From positions 373,896-437,895 of the forward strand of contig NZ_LMJB01000001.1 of assembly GCF_001429765.1 (NCBI RefSeq): 64,000 nucleotides of DNA, read 5' to 3'. The DNA comes from Flavobacterium sp. Root901 (GTDB taxonomy: Bacteria; Bacteroidota; Bacteroidia; Flavobacteriales; Flavobacteriaceae). Position 1 is the first letter of the stretch; the number at the start of each line of letters is the position of its first letter. A model generated the notes under the pieces. It saw only the letters and a program-made list of their open reading frames with translations. It made no database searches and had not been told where the DNA came from. Shown here piece by piece: positions 53,756 through 61,966 of the stretch. The position numbers and the translations under genes were made by a program.

Positions 53756-54691
53756 GTGTTCGGATTATTTAATAAACAAAAAGACGATGAAGCTATTCCG
53801 GGATGGTACTCGGAACTGCAGGAATCACAACAAAGATGGTTTTCATTCTTAGAAAAACTAGAAGCAAAAATGGAGGAATTTGCTGTAGCAGCAATTCCTG
53901 AGCTTAAAGAAATACTGCAAAGTGATGACGATTTGTACAAACGAACTTTTCACAGAGTTTACTCGGGTGTTAACGGACAATTAAACAATACAAGAGAAAA
54001 AGCCAGAAATACTTACGAAGAAAAAATACTTAATGTTTACTACAATTACAATGCTCAGATTTCGGTTTTAAGTAAACATCACGATTTAGTTTCTGATTTT
54101 AGAAATGCATGTTCGGATCGTTACGAAGAATTTGAAAACAAATACGAATATTGGAGAAAACAAATCGAAAAAACACAGGAACGCGATCTTGAAGCTGAAT
54201 ATCAAAAAATACTGGATGAATATGATGCTATAAAAAATAAATTCAATTGTACGCAATGCGGCGGAAATATAGAGATCGAAAAGATATTTTTAATCGAAAC
54301 TTACATTTCATGTCCGTACTGCAAAACACAAAATACATTTGCGCCAAGCACACAAGCCAGAAACCTCCAGAATATTGCGCGCGGACTTGCAGAACAGAGA
54401 ACATCTCATTTGTACGAAGCTTTTGAAACTGAAGATAAAAAAGAACGCGAACTCTATCACCAGCGGCATGAATTAAGTCTTAGTAAAATACACGAGTCAG
54501 ATAAAAAAGCCCTGAATGAAATTCAGGCTAAAATGGATGAACTGGAAGAACAAAGACAGTCTGCTATTAAAAATGCTCCGAAATTATACCAAATTTATCT
54601 GCGTGCCATGTACGACGAATGGAATAAGATTACACCGGATTTAAAAGAACACAACGAAAAAATGTATCAAAATCAAATACAAAATAAATAA
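53756..54691 (+). CDS. Coiled-coil protein with internal zinc ribbon
   Basis: 311 residues from GTG 53756. Helical, charged N-terminal region with coiled-coil character (about 15-160; EEKILNVYYNYNAQISVL, YEEFENKYEYWRKQIEKTQ), a zinc ribbon FNCTQCGGNIEIEKI-x6-ISCPYCKTQNTF with Cys165, Cys168, Cys186 and Cys189, and a second helical region (about 205-310). Family unknown to me. It sits between the zinc-ribbon miniprotein and the next cluster gene, and the two ribbons look related, suggesting they work together. Confidence 0.82.
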   Translation: MFGLFNKQKDDEAIPGWYSELQESQQRWFSFLEKLEAKMEEFAVAAIPELKEILQSDDDLYKRTFHRVYSGVNGQLNNTREKARNTYEEKILNVYYNYNAQISVLSKHHDLVSDFRNACSDRYEEFENKYEYWRKQIEKTQERDLEAEYQKILDEYDAIKNKFNCTQCGGNIEIEKIFLIETYISCPYCKTQNTFAPSTQARNLQNIARGLAEQRTSHLYEAFETEDKKERELYHQRHELSLSKIHESDKKALNEIQAKMDELEEQRQSAIKNAPKLYQIYLRAMYDEWNKITPDLKEHNEKMYQNQIQNK

Positions 54692-54715
54692 TTATTAATC
54701 CCTAAAAATCAACAA

Positions 54716-55678
54716 ATGTTTAAGAAACTTTTTGGAGCTCTAACTGGAGACAGCAAACAAGAAAATCAGAATTACGAGCAGAAACAAACATCAAATGACA
54801 ATTATGAAGATAGTTATGCAAATGATTATAAGGAAGTAGAATATGATCCTGAAACTTTGCACGGAACTCATTATGATGTAGAAGATTTTGATGCCGAAGT
54901 TGCAAAAAGAGCCGAAGCATGGATCGCAGATGAGCGCGCAAGCGGAGAAAACCTTGATGAAAAAGACATTCAAAACATATATTTTAATTATAGAAGAAGC
55001 GTTTACACCGAATGGAACAATTGCGATTCTGACCAGATGATTCGATTCGAACACGCAAATTCCCTAAAATACAGCGGAATCCAGACTTCAGGATTTGTGA
55101 AGGTCGAAGACAACAATCCGTTTCTTGAGCCTGTACACGGTGTAGATTTAAGAACTTATACGGCAATGTGCCTTAAAATAAGCGCAGGAATCGATTATCT
55201 TGAAGTTTGTAAAGCAATGGGATTCGAGCCGGTAATCTGGGAAGAATTAAATACAATCTGGCCGCAGCGTATGGGCGAAGATACTTCGTTTACCGTTACC
55301 ACATTGTTTGGACAGTACTATGCTGAAAATGTTACAGTGCCACAATTAGAAAATCTTAAAGCTGAAATTTCAGAAGAAGGCGCTGCGAATTTAGAAAAAA
55401 TAAAAACTGACCGTTATTTTTACGAAGAACTTGCCGGAGCGAGACAAGCAGCGTACGAATATGGAATTGACGGGGCTCAATGGATTTTAGAGAATTTCGG
55501 AATCAATCTTGCAGATTTTCAATCTGCAGCAATGCAATGGATGACAGAACAAAACCAAAACTGGAACTCTGAAGATATTATCGAATTCTCTAACTATCAG
55601 CAGGAAAAACAAAAAGAATATGCTGCAAAATTTGCCGCTGAACAAGGTGGAAATATTGCAGATGATGTGAATTTCTAA
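54716..55678 (+). CDS. Uncharacterised cytoplasmic protein (possibly DUF6620)
   Basis: 320 residues, no signal peptide or TM. An acidic, Asn/Gln/Tyr-rich N-terminus (about 10-60), a helical middle, then a globular domain with YSGIQTSGFVKVEDNNPFLEP, YTAMCLKISAGIDYLEVCKAMG and IWPQRMGEDTSFTVTTLFGQYY, and a helical end (AAMQWMTEQNQNW). I believe this may be the DUF6620 family, but cannot verify it. The conserved-looking Trp and Pro pattern suggests a stable enzyme-like or binding fold. Part of the SPFH-zinc-ribbon cluster. Confidence 0.78.
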   Translation: MFKKLFGALTGDSKQENQNYEQKQTSNDNYEDSYANDYKEVEYDPETLHGTHYDVEDFDAEVAKRAEAWIADERASGENLDEKDIQNIYFNYRRSVYTEWNNCDSDQMIRFEHANSLKYSGIQTSGFVKVEDNNPFLEPVHGVDLRTYTAMCLKISAGIDYLEVCKAMGFEPVIWEELNTIWPQRMGEDTSFTVTTLFGQYYAENVTVPQLENLKAEISEEGAANLEKIKTDRYFYEELAGARQAAYEYGIDGAQWILENFGINLADFQSAAMQWMTEQNQNWNSEDIIEFSNYQQEKQKEYAAKFAAEQGGNIADDVNF

Positions 55679-55700
55679 ACCATATTTTATTTCATATTTA

Positions 55701-55735
55701 AAAATCCGATTTGCAGTAAGCAGATCGGATTTTTT
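55701..55735 (+). terminator. Terminator in the SPFH cluster
   Basis: AAAATCCGATTTGC and GCAGATCGGATTTT form a stem with one G-T pair and an AGTAA loop, then T. The core AATCCGAT is shared with the terminators at 34801 and 58768. Confidence 0.8.
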
Positions 55736-55806
55736 CAATTTATAATGCAAATTATGTATAAATGTAAAAATAATACTACTTTTATATTCATTAAAAGTTT
55801 TGAAAA

Positions 55807-56553
55807 ATGGAACAAACAACAATATTTTTTGCAGACGGCGAAAACCCAAAAATGATCGAAGCGTTCAAAAAAGCGCAGGAAACCTTTAAATATTTCTGGA
55901 GAGAATTATCCTGGGAGTACCGAAGAATAATTCCGGGACTTGATGTTGCCTGTGTTAAAGTGGCTTTTACTCAGGACATAAATGGTGAAACAGTAGTAGA
56001 ACACATGTGGATTAATGATGTAAACTTTGATGGCGATACTATTTATGGCGTCCTGGTTAATCAGCCAAATGACTTAACGAATGTAAATAACGGAGATGAA
56101 GTACAAATTCCAGTCAATCAAATCAGTGACTGGTTATTTGCAATTGATGGAAAAACCTACGGAGGTTACACAATTCAGGCAATGCGCTCAGAAATGAGCA
56201 ATGACGAAAGAAAAGATCACGACGAAGCTTGGGGATTGGATTTTGGGGATTTCAATGATATTTTAGTTGTAAACGAACAAAAAGAAAAACCGGAAAACCT
56301 TATAGAACATCCTATGAGTAAAAACATGAAACAAAGTCTGATTGATTTCGTAAAAAATAATCCGGAAGAAATAACGGCAAAAGACGAATTGGGTTATACT
56401 TTTTTGCATAGAGAAACAATCGCAGGAAATCTTACTTCAATTGAAATATTATTAGAAGCAGGAGCAGATAAAAATGCTAAAACCGTAAGCGGAAAAACGC
56501 CGCTCGATTTTGCAAAGCAATTAAATTGGGAACATTTAATTCCTGTATTATAA
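55807..56553 (+). CDS. DUF2314 domain fused to ankyrin repeats
   Basis: 248 residues. DUF2314-like domain (about 18-133; CVKVAFTQDINGETVVEHMW, YGVLVNQPNDLTNV, QIPVNQISDWLFAIDGKTYGG, YTIQAMRSEMS), a short linker, then about two ankyrin repeats (193-248; LGYTFLHRETIAGNLTSIEI, GADKNAKTVSGKTPLDFA). DUF2314 is a small domain found in bacterial proteins linked to toxin immunity and in standalone form; ankyrin repeats mediate protein contacts. The combination fits a binding or immunity protein. A terminator sits on each side, so it may have its own promoter. Confidence 0.86.
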   Translation: MEQTTIFFADGENPKMIEAFKKAQETFKYFWRELSWEYRRIIPGLDVACVKVAFTQDINGETVVEHMWINDVNFDGDTIYGVLVNQPNDLTNVNNGDEVQIPVNQISDWLFAIDGKTYGGYTIQAMRSEMSNDERKDHDEAWGLDFGDFNDILVVNEQKEKPENLIEHPMSKNMKQSLIDFVKNNPEEITAKDELGYTFLHRETIAGNLTSIEILLEAGADKNAKTVSGKTPLDFAKQLNWEHLIPVL

Positions 56554-56560
56554 AATTCTG

Positions 56561-56596
56561 AAGGTCTGATTTAAAAAACAAATCAGACCTTTTTGT
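56561..56596 (+). terminator. Terminator after the DUF2314-ankyrin gene
   Basis: AAGGTCTGATTT pairs perfectly with AAATCAGACCTT around a seven-base loop, followed by T. Confidence 0.88.
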
Positions 56597-56739
56597 TTTT
56601 TCCAAATCTCTTTCGTCGGAAAAAATTTATTCTGACAGAAAAAAAACTTTTACTGGCTAACAAAAGATTTTTGACAAAATAATTTTGTCTGTTGCTTTCT
56701 GGCAATAAACAATTATTAATTCAATTTTAAAATAAAAAA

Positions 56740-57420
56740 ATGAAAACAAAAATCATAATAATCTGTTTAGTCTTTTTTTCCTTATTGGGATGTAAACAAA
56801 ACAAAGAGCAGGAAGCTGTTGTCACTACTGAAAATGATAAAGCAAACTGCACAGAACAATTAATATCAGGAAATCAGCGCTTTTTAAGTGGAAAATCAAT
56901 TCATCCGCATCAGGATAAAAATTCAGTTCTGGCCAATCAGGACGGACAAAAACCATTTGCTGTTATTGTTACTTGTTCAGACAGCAGGGTTTCGCCGGAA
57001 ATTGTATTCGACCAGGGCTTAGGCGATCTGTTTGTAATACGCAACGCCGGTAATTTAATTTCTGATATTGACATGGGAAGTATTGAATATGCCATTGAGC
57101 ATCTTGACGCTAAATTAATAGTTATTTTAGGCCATACAGAATGCGGGGCCATAAAAGCATATATCAACGATAAAAACGGAGCTTACAAAAAGCATTTTAC
57201 TCATATCGACGATATTGTAGAAACAATTGCCAAAGAAAATGAAGAAATTGAAGCGGATAAAGTTTTACCAAAAGCTAACAATTATTCAGGCGCAATTGAT
57301 GCTAATATTCAACATTCTGCAAAATTAGTTCAGGAAAATCCAATTGTAAAAAAGCATAACATCAAGATCATTTCGATGCGATATGATGTACACACAGGAA
57401 AAGTAACGCAATTAAAATAA
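56740..57420 (+). CDS. Lipoprotein beta-class carbonic anhydrase
   Basis: 226 residues. Lipobox LLGC (Cys18) predicts export and lipid anchoring. The beta-CA core is complete: zinc ligands Cys79 and Asp81 in VTCSDSRVSPE, His132 and Cys135 in LGHTECGAIKA, plus the FVIRNAGN segment (98-105). It interconverts CO2 and bicarbonate, but outside the cytoplasm, which is less common for this class. The upstream DNA has an AT-rich promoter-like stretch. The enzyme may help bicarbonate or pH balance in the periplasm; I cannot tell more. Confidence 0.92.
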   Translation: MKTKIIIICLVFFSLLGCKQNKEQEAVVTTENDKANCTEQLISGNQRFLSGKSIHPHQDKNSVLANQDGQKPFAVIVTCSDSRVSPEIVFDQGLGDLFVIRNAGNLISDIDMGSIEYAIEHLDAKLIVILGHTECGAIKAYINDKNGAYKKHFTHIDDIVETIAKENEEIEADKVLPKANNYSGAIDANIQHSAKLVQENPIVKKHNIKIISMRYDVHTGKVTQLK

Positions 57421-57501
57421 CTTAAAGACCTCTGCAAGACTGCCACTTTTTTTCTTTGTTAAATATGCAGCTTATCTTTTCATCCTAAAACAATAATGTG
57501 G

Positions 57502-57509
57502 TATTTTTG
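57502..57509 (+). promoter_or_regulatory. Candidate -7 element of the TPM-domain gene
   Basis: TATTTTTG matches TAnnTTTG, 27 bp before the start codon. A TTTC at 57478-57481 is a weak -33 candidate. Confidence 0.4.
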
Positions 57510-57536
57510 CGGCACCAAATCTAATCTTCGCATGCG

Positions 57537-58049
57537 ATGAAAAAATTATTCTTCATTATTATAATTGCCTTGTTTTCACCCGGTATATTACTTTCTCAGG
57601 CAAAAAAAGAAAGTCCTGTTTCAGATCCGCAAAATGTTTTTTCAAAACCTTACGATTATGTAAACGATTTTGAAAAAATTCTAAATTCCGATCAGATTAC
57701 AGCATTAAGTAATACTTTAAAAGCGTTTGAAAAGCAGTATTTATACAAAATTACCGTAGTAACAACTTCATCTATACAGCCTTACACAACCTTTCCGGAT
57801 TACGCTTTAGAATTAGACAAATATCTGGCAAAAGATCCAAAACTTGATCCGACTATTTTAATCGTAGTAAGCAAAGAATTAAGACAAATTCAGGTTCAGA
57901 GTATTGATCTAATTCGTTATAAATTAAGCGACAGCGACACGCAGAATATTATAACAACTTATGCCGTCCCTGAATTTAAAAAAGGAGATTATGGCAAAGG
58001 TTTACAACTTGCCGCAGAGCAGATTATGAATAAATTAAAAACATATTAA
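57537..58049 (+). CDS. Exported TPM-domain protein
   Basis: 170 residues with a signal peptide (about 1-21, LLSQ). The rest is one TPM domain: VNDFEKILNSDQITALSNTLKAFEKQ, ITVVTTSSIQPYTTFPDYALELDKYL, ILIVVSKELRQIQV and the final YGKGLQLAAEQIMNKL. TPM proteins occur in the periplasm and outer envelope; some act in photosystem repair in plants, and bacterial roles are mostly unknown. Without the usual C-terminal TM and Gly-rich tail it should be soluble in the periplasm. Confidence 0.88.
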   Translation: MKKLFFIIIIALFSPGILLSQAKKESPVSDPQNVFSKPYDYVNDFEKILNSDQITALSNTLKAFEKQYLYKITVVTTSSIQPYTTFPDYALELDKYLAKDPKLDPTILIVVSKELRQIQVQSIDLIRYKLSDSDTQNIITTYAVPEFKKGDYGKGLQLAAEQIMNKLKTY

Positions 58050-58108
58050 TATCTTCTTTACATCGGAAACCTTATATTGTATTCGATTTAATTTAAAACT
58101 AAATACTG

Positions 58109-58753
58109 ATGACAGTAGAAGAATACAAAAAACAATTTTCTGAAGATGATGCTGTTGGATGGCTAGAAATAGACAAAGAATTTGAACAGCTTTATCCCGA
58201 CCAGGAGCCCAAACATTTTGCTCCGGCGATTAGTTATATGCTTGGGGGCGAGTACCCGCTTGATGGTGTTAGTTTTTACGAAAGTAAAAAACAGGAAGAT
58301 CATTTTCATTTCGTAACCTACGGATTTTCTGAATTGTATTATAATGAAGAAAAAGCCGGCGGCGAATTCAGTAAATGGGGATTTGAACTTACGTTTAGAT
58401 TAAAGCCTTTTGAAGCAGATAACGGGAATCCGAGCTGGGCAATTGCTCTTTTGCAAAACATTGCCAAGTACGTATTTGACAGCGGAAACTGGTTTGAAGA
58501 ATTTCATTACATGCCGGCAAACGGGCCAATCAGGCTGGATACAGATACTGAAATTGTCGCATTACTTTTTGTGAACGATCCCGAAATTGAAAAAAAACAA
58601 ACTCCGCATGGAGAAGTTTCTTTTTTGCAGATTGTTGGAATTACCGCTGCTGAGTTTGAATCAATTAAAGAAAATCCGGAAACGGTTGAGGAATTGGTTA
58701 CTAAACTAAAGAAAAATAATCCGTTACTAATTACAGATTTAAACAGGAAATAA
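58109..58753 (+). CDS. Suppressor-of-fused (SUFU) domain protein
   Basis: 214 residues, cytosolic. SUFU-like text: FEQLYPDQEPKHFAPAISYM, LDGVSFYESKKQEDHFHFVTYGFSELYYNE, FSKWGFELTFRLK, WAIALLQNIAKYVFDSGNWF and FLQIVGITAAEFESIK. In bacteria SUFU-superfamily proteins are often immunity proteins next to polymorphic toxins; no toxin is seen in the window. It follows the TPM gene after 59 bp and has its own terminator. Confidence 0.9.
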   Translation: MTVEEYKKQFSEDDAVGWLEIDKEFEQLYPDQEPKHFAPAISYMLGGEYPLDGVSFYESKKQEDHFHFVTYGFSELYYNEEKAGGEFSKWGFELTFRLKPFEADNGNPSWAIALLQNIAKYVFDSGNWFEEFHYMPANGPIRLDTDTEIVALLFVNDPEIEKKQTPHGEVSFLQIVGITAAEFESIKENPETVEELVTKLKKNNPLLITDLNRK

Positions 58754-58767
58754 ATTTATACTTAATG

Positions 58768-58800
58768 AAATCCGATTTGTAAAAAACAAATCGGATTTTT
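58768..58800 (+). terminator. Terminator after the SUFU-domain gene
   Basis: AAATCCGATTTGT pairs perfectly with ACAAATCGGATTT around five A, followed by T. Confidence 0.88.
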
Positions 58801-58870
58801 AATTTTCATCTGTTAAAAAATAGCCGCTTCGGAATTAATTTTAATAACTTTATCAGTAAATAATAACGTT

Positions 58871-59773
58871 ATGAAAGAAATATGCATTGTTGAATTCACT
58901 TCTAATTTAGGTTTAAAAGAACCTCATGCAGGAAAAGAACCAGGAGTAAATCGCTTGCCCGATTGGTTATGGAAACACAATTTGCATAAAATAATTAATC
59001 CTAAAAATATTGTACGGGTAGATCCTCCAAAATATTCAAACAAAAAAGATCCTGAAACCAATATTTTAAATGCAGATTCATTAGTTACGTATGCCAGAGA
59101 ACAAGCCTATTTAATAAACAATTTATTGAGTGCCAATAAATTTCCGTTTGTACTGGGCGGTGATTGCAGCATACTTTTAGGAGCGGCAATGGCTTTGAAA
59201 CAAAAAGGCAATTATGGATTATTTTATCTTGACGGACATACTGATTTTATGGACGTTTCATTATCTGAAACCGGCGGCGTTGGCGGAATGGCAGCTTCTA
59301 TAGTTACCGGAAACGGACCTGAAAAATTGACCAGTATTCTTAATTTATCTCCTTATATAAAAGAAGAAAACCTTTGGTGTGTCGGCAATCGGGAATACGA
59401 TGACGAATACGAAAATGAAATCAGGAAATTTTCGGCACGATATATTAGTCTCGCAGAATTGCGCAAACAAGGAATTGCAAACTGTGTAAAAACATTTCTT
59501 TCAGAAGTTGAAAACAAAAACTTAGATGGTTTTTGGCTGCATATCGATGTCGATGTGTTAAACGACGATATAATGCCGTGCGTTGACAGCAGAACTCCTG
59601 ATGGTTTATCTTATAATGAATTTAACGAACTTACCTCCTATTTGTTTGAAAGTCAAAAACTAAGCGGACTCGAAATCACAATTCTTGATCCTGATTTAGA
59701 TCCAACCGGACAATACACAAAAGATTTTGTTTCTAATATAACTACTGTTTTCAACACACATTTCCATCGGTAA
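58871..59773 (+). CDS. Arginase/agmatinase family (ureohydrolase) enzyme
   Basis: 300 residues. Ureohydrolase metal motifs: GGDCS (96-100), DGHTD (121-125) and HIDVDVL with Asp226 and Asp228. In most members the first motif is GGDHS; here Cys99 replaces the manganese-binding His, as in a subset of family proteins. Asp121, His123, Asp125, Asp226 and Asp228 remain as ligands. The substrate loop is not typical of a known subgroup, so arginine, agmatine or formiminoglutamate all remain possible. No arginine genes lie next to it, but ornithine aminotransferase is in the same window. Confidence 0.85.
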   Translation: MKEICIVEFTSNLGLKEPHAGKEPGVNRLPDWLWKHNLHKIINPKNIVRVDPPKYSNKKDPETNILNADSLVTYAREQAYLINNLLSANKFPFVLGGDCSILLGAAMALKQKGNYGLFYLDGHTDFMDVSLSETGGVGGMAASIVTGNGPEKLTSILNLSPYIKEENLWCVGNREYDDEYENEIRKFSARYISLAELRKQGIANCVKTFLSEVENKNLDGFWLHIDVDVLNDDIMPCVDSRTPDGLSYNEFNELTSYLFESQKLSGLEITILDPDLDPTGQYTKDFVSNITTVFNTHFHR

Positions 59774-59989
59774 TTTAAAACCATAGATATCAAATATTCA
59801 ATGTTTTAATTATTTTACTACTAATAAACCGTTGTAACAAAACCATTTTAATTTTACTGAAAATAAAATTTATGAAAACTAAAGACAGAAACTAGCATTG
59901 CATGTCGAAAGAAGAGCAGAAATGATCGTTTTCTTTTTTCTGAAACATCAGCATTAATTTGTAATTTAGTTCGACCAAATCCTAAAAAC

Positions 59990-60670
59990 ATGATCAAAAA
60001 AATTCTTTTTCTGACAATTTTCATAGTTGCCATTAAAACTTCTGCACAGGAACTTACGTTCGTAATCCCAGATTACAAAACCATTGAAAAAGAAATTCAG
60101 GACAAGAATTCTAGTTTTTACTACCCTGTCTTAATGGAAAGATTGGTAAAAAATGATACTCTTTTAACCCATGAAGATTACAGGCATTTGTATTTTGGCT
60201 ATGCTTTTCACCCAAAATACAATGCATTTTGGAGCTCACCTGAAGATGAAAAACTTCGTACATTTTATGATAAGGAAACCCTGGATACAAAAGATTATGA
60301 TAAAATCATTACTCTTATAAACAATTCCTTAGAAAGCTTTCCATTTGATCTTAAACAGATTAATTATCTAAGCTACATCTATCACTTAAAAGGTGATGAA
60401 GACTTAGCGAAAAAAACTTCTTTCAAATTCGACAATATTGTGGGCGCTATTTTATCATCTGGTGACGGTAAAAATTGCGAAACAGGATTTCATGTTCTCC
60501 ATATTGATCATGAATATATGCTTTTGAATATTTTCGAAATTCCGTCAAAAGGACAAGCGTTAGTAGGAAACTGTGATTATCTGAGTTTTGAAAAAGGAAA
60601 GTACAAAGTCGACGGCATTTATTTTAATATCGAAAAGATGCTTGAAAATGAGGCCAAAATGCTAAAATAA
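59990..60670 (+). CDS. Exported DUF4919-like protein
   Basis: 226 residues with a signal peptide (about 1-19, TSAQE). A helical domain with LTHEDYRHLYFGYAFHPKYN, FDLKQINYLSYIYHLKGDEDLA and ETGFHVLHIDHEYMLLNIF fits DUF4919, a Bacteroidota family of unknown role. The gene has 217 bp upstream without another gene and is followed 18 bp later by a GNAT, possibly one transcript. Confidence 0.8.
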   Translation: MIKKILFLTIFIVAIKTSAQELTFVIPDYKTIEKEIQDKNSSFYYPVLMERLVKNDTLLTHEDYRHLYFGYAFHPKYNAFWSSPEDEKLRTFYDKETLDTKDYDKIITLINNSLESFPFDLKQINYLSYIYHLKGDEDLAKKTSFKFDNIVGAILSSGDGKNCETGFHVLHIDHEYMLLNIFEIPSKGQALVGNCDYLSFEKGKYKVDGIYFNIEKMLENEAKMLK

Positions 60671-60688
60671 TTTCAGAATTGCCTATTC

Positions 60689-61123
60689 ATGATTGTCATA
60701 TCCAAATTTCAGAACAAAGACCTTAAAGAACTGAAAATGTTATTTTTAAGAGAAAGAAAAAGAACTTTTTCATGGCTTGACACATCAGAATTTCAATTAG
60801 ATGATTTTGAAAAACAAACAAAAGGCGAAGACATTTTTGTAGCACATATTAATGACATTCCCGTTGGTTTTATTTCGATCTGGATGCCCAATAATTTTAT
60901 TCATCATTTATATGTTTCCGAGGAATTTCAAGGCCAAAAAATCGGAACCGAATTATTGAAGGCTGCCATTCTGGAAACAAAATTTCCAATTACATTAAAA
61001 TGCTTAGAAGAGAATGTAAAAGCCGTTGCATTTTATAAAAGAATTGGATTTATTGAAAAGGAAAAAGGACGCTCTGAAAACGGAACTTATATTTTATTTG
61101 AGCTTTCAAAAGAAATTAATTAA
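60689..61123 (+). CDS. GNAT family N-acetyltransferase
   Basis: 144 residues, single GNAT domain. Acetyl-CoA binding motif A is HLYVSEEFQGQKIGTELLKA (Q/RxxGxG/A-type), followed by LKCLEENVKAVAFYKRIGF. An N-terminal stretch KELKMLFLRERKRTFSW has the shape of YafP/ElaA-like acetyltransferases. Substrate is not evident. Start ATG 60689 gives the family-like MIVISKFQNKDLKEL. Confidence 0.9.
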   Translation: MIVISKFQNKDLKELKMLFLRERKRTFSWLDTSEFQLDDFEKQTKGEDIFVAHINDIPVGFISIWMPNNFIHHLYVSEEFQGQKIGTELLKAAILETKFPITLKCLEENVKAVAFYKRIGFIEKEKGRSENGTYILFELSKEIN

Positions 61124-61301
61124 AATCAAAATCAGCCACATTACAGTTAAATATTCTGGAAAATTTACTTAGATGGACATACAGCTCCAATCATAATAAT
61201 TTAAACTTTGTCCGAAATCACCCTCAGAATTGTCTTATAAGAACCTGACTTATTGATTTTTAAAATATAAATTTGATATTCAACTTTTAAAAATTACAAA
61301 A

Positions 61302-61787
61302 ATGAGTGCAGCAGATTTTACAACAACAATACTAGTGGATCAATCCCGAGAAGAAGTTTTTAATGCCGTTACCAATGTCCGCGGCTGGTGGTCAGAAGAA
61401 ATTGAAGGAAATACTACCCAGTTAAATGATGCATTTGATTATCATTATGAAGATATTCATCGTGCTAAAATTAAATTAGTTGAAGTAGTTACGAATCAGA
61501 AAATTGTATGGCTGGTCGAAAAGAATTATTTCAAATTTACCGAAGACGAAACCGAATGGACCGGAACAAAACCAACTTTTGAAATTTCTGAAAAAGACGG
61601 AAAAACGGAACTTCGTTTTACTCACGTCGGACTAAATCAGGAATATGAATGTTTCGAAATCTGCCGTGATGCGTGGACAAATTACATTCAAAACAGTCTT
61701 AAAAAACTAATTGAAACCGGAAAAGGCGAACCAAATGCAACCGGAAAACCACAAACAGAAAACGAAAAAAAGTTATCTAAAAGCTGA
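61302..61787 (+). CDS. SRPBCC/AHSA1-type domain protein
   Basis: 161 residues. START-like fold of the activator-of-Hsp90-homologue group: FTTTILVDQSREEVFNAVTN, RGWWSEEIEGNT, FDYHYEDIHRAKIKLVEVV, ELRFTHVGLNQEYECFEIC and WTNYIQNSLKKLIETG. Such proteins bind hydrophobic ligands in a deep cavity. Role unknown. The 179 bp before it contain no gene. Confidence 0.9.
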   Translation: MSAADFTTTILVDQSREEVFNAVTNVRGWWSEEIEGNTTQLNDAFDYHYEDIHRAKIKLVEVVTNQKIVWLVEKNYFKFTEDETEWTGTKPTFEISEKDGKTELRFTHVGLNQEYECFEICRDAWTNYIQNSLKKLIETGKGEPNATGKPQTENEKKLSKS

Positions 61788-61856
61788 GATTGATTTGGAC
61801 CTGATTTTACTGATTTAAAAGTTCTTCACCGTTTAATCTGTCACTGCCCAAAAAAA

Positions 61857-61886
61857 ACTTAGAACCTTAGCATCTCAGAACCTTTT
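61857..61886. repeat. Octamer-unit tract upstream of the NmrA-like gene
   Basis: Units CTTAGAAC, CTTAGCAT and CTCAGAAC then CTTTTTTTGG, the same 8-bp family as at 29845 and 37146. Only one orientation is present here. Confidence 0.55.
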
Positions 61887-61966
61887 TTTGGATACAAGAA
61901 TAATAGATTTGGCTACAGTAAGAGTTTTGATGTTACGCAACTTTGTATCATCAAAATTTAAAACTT

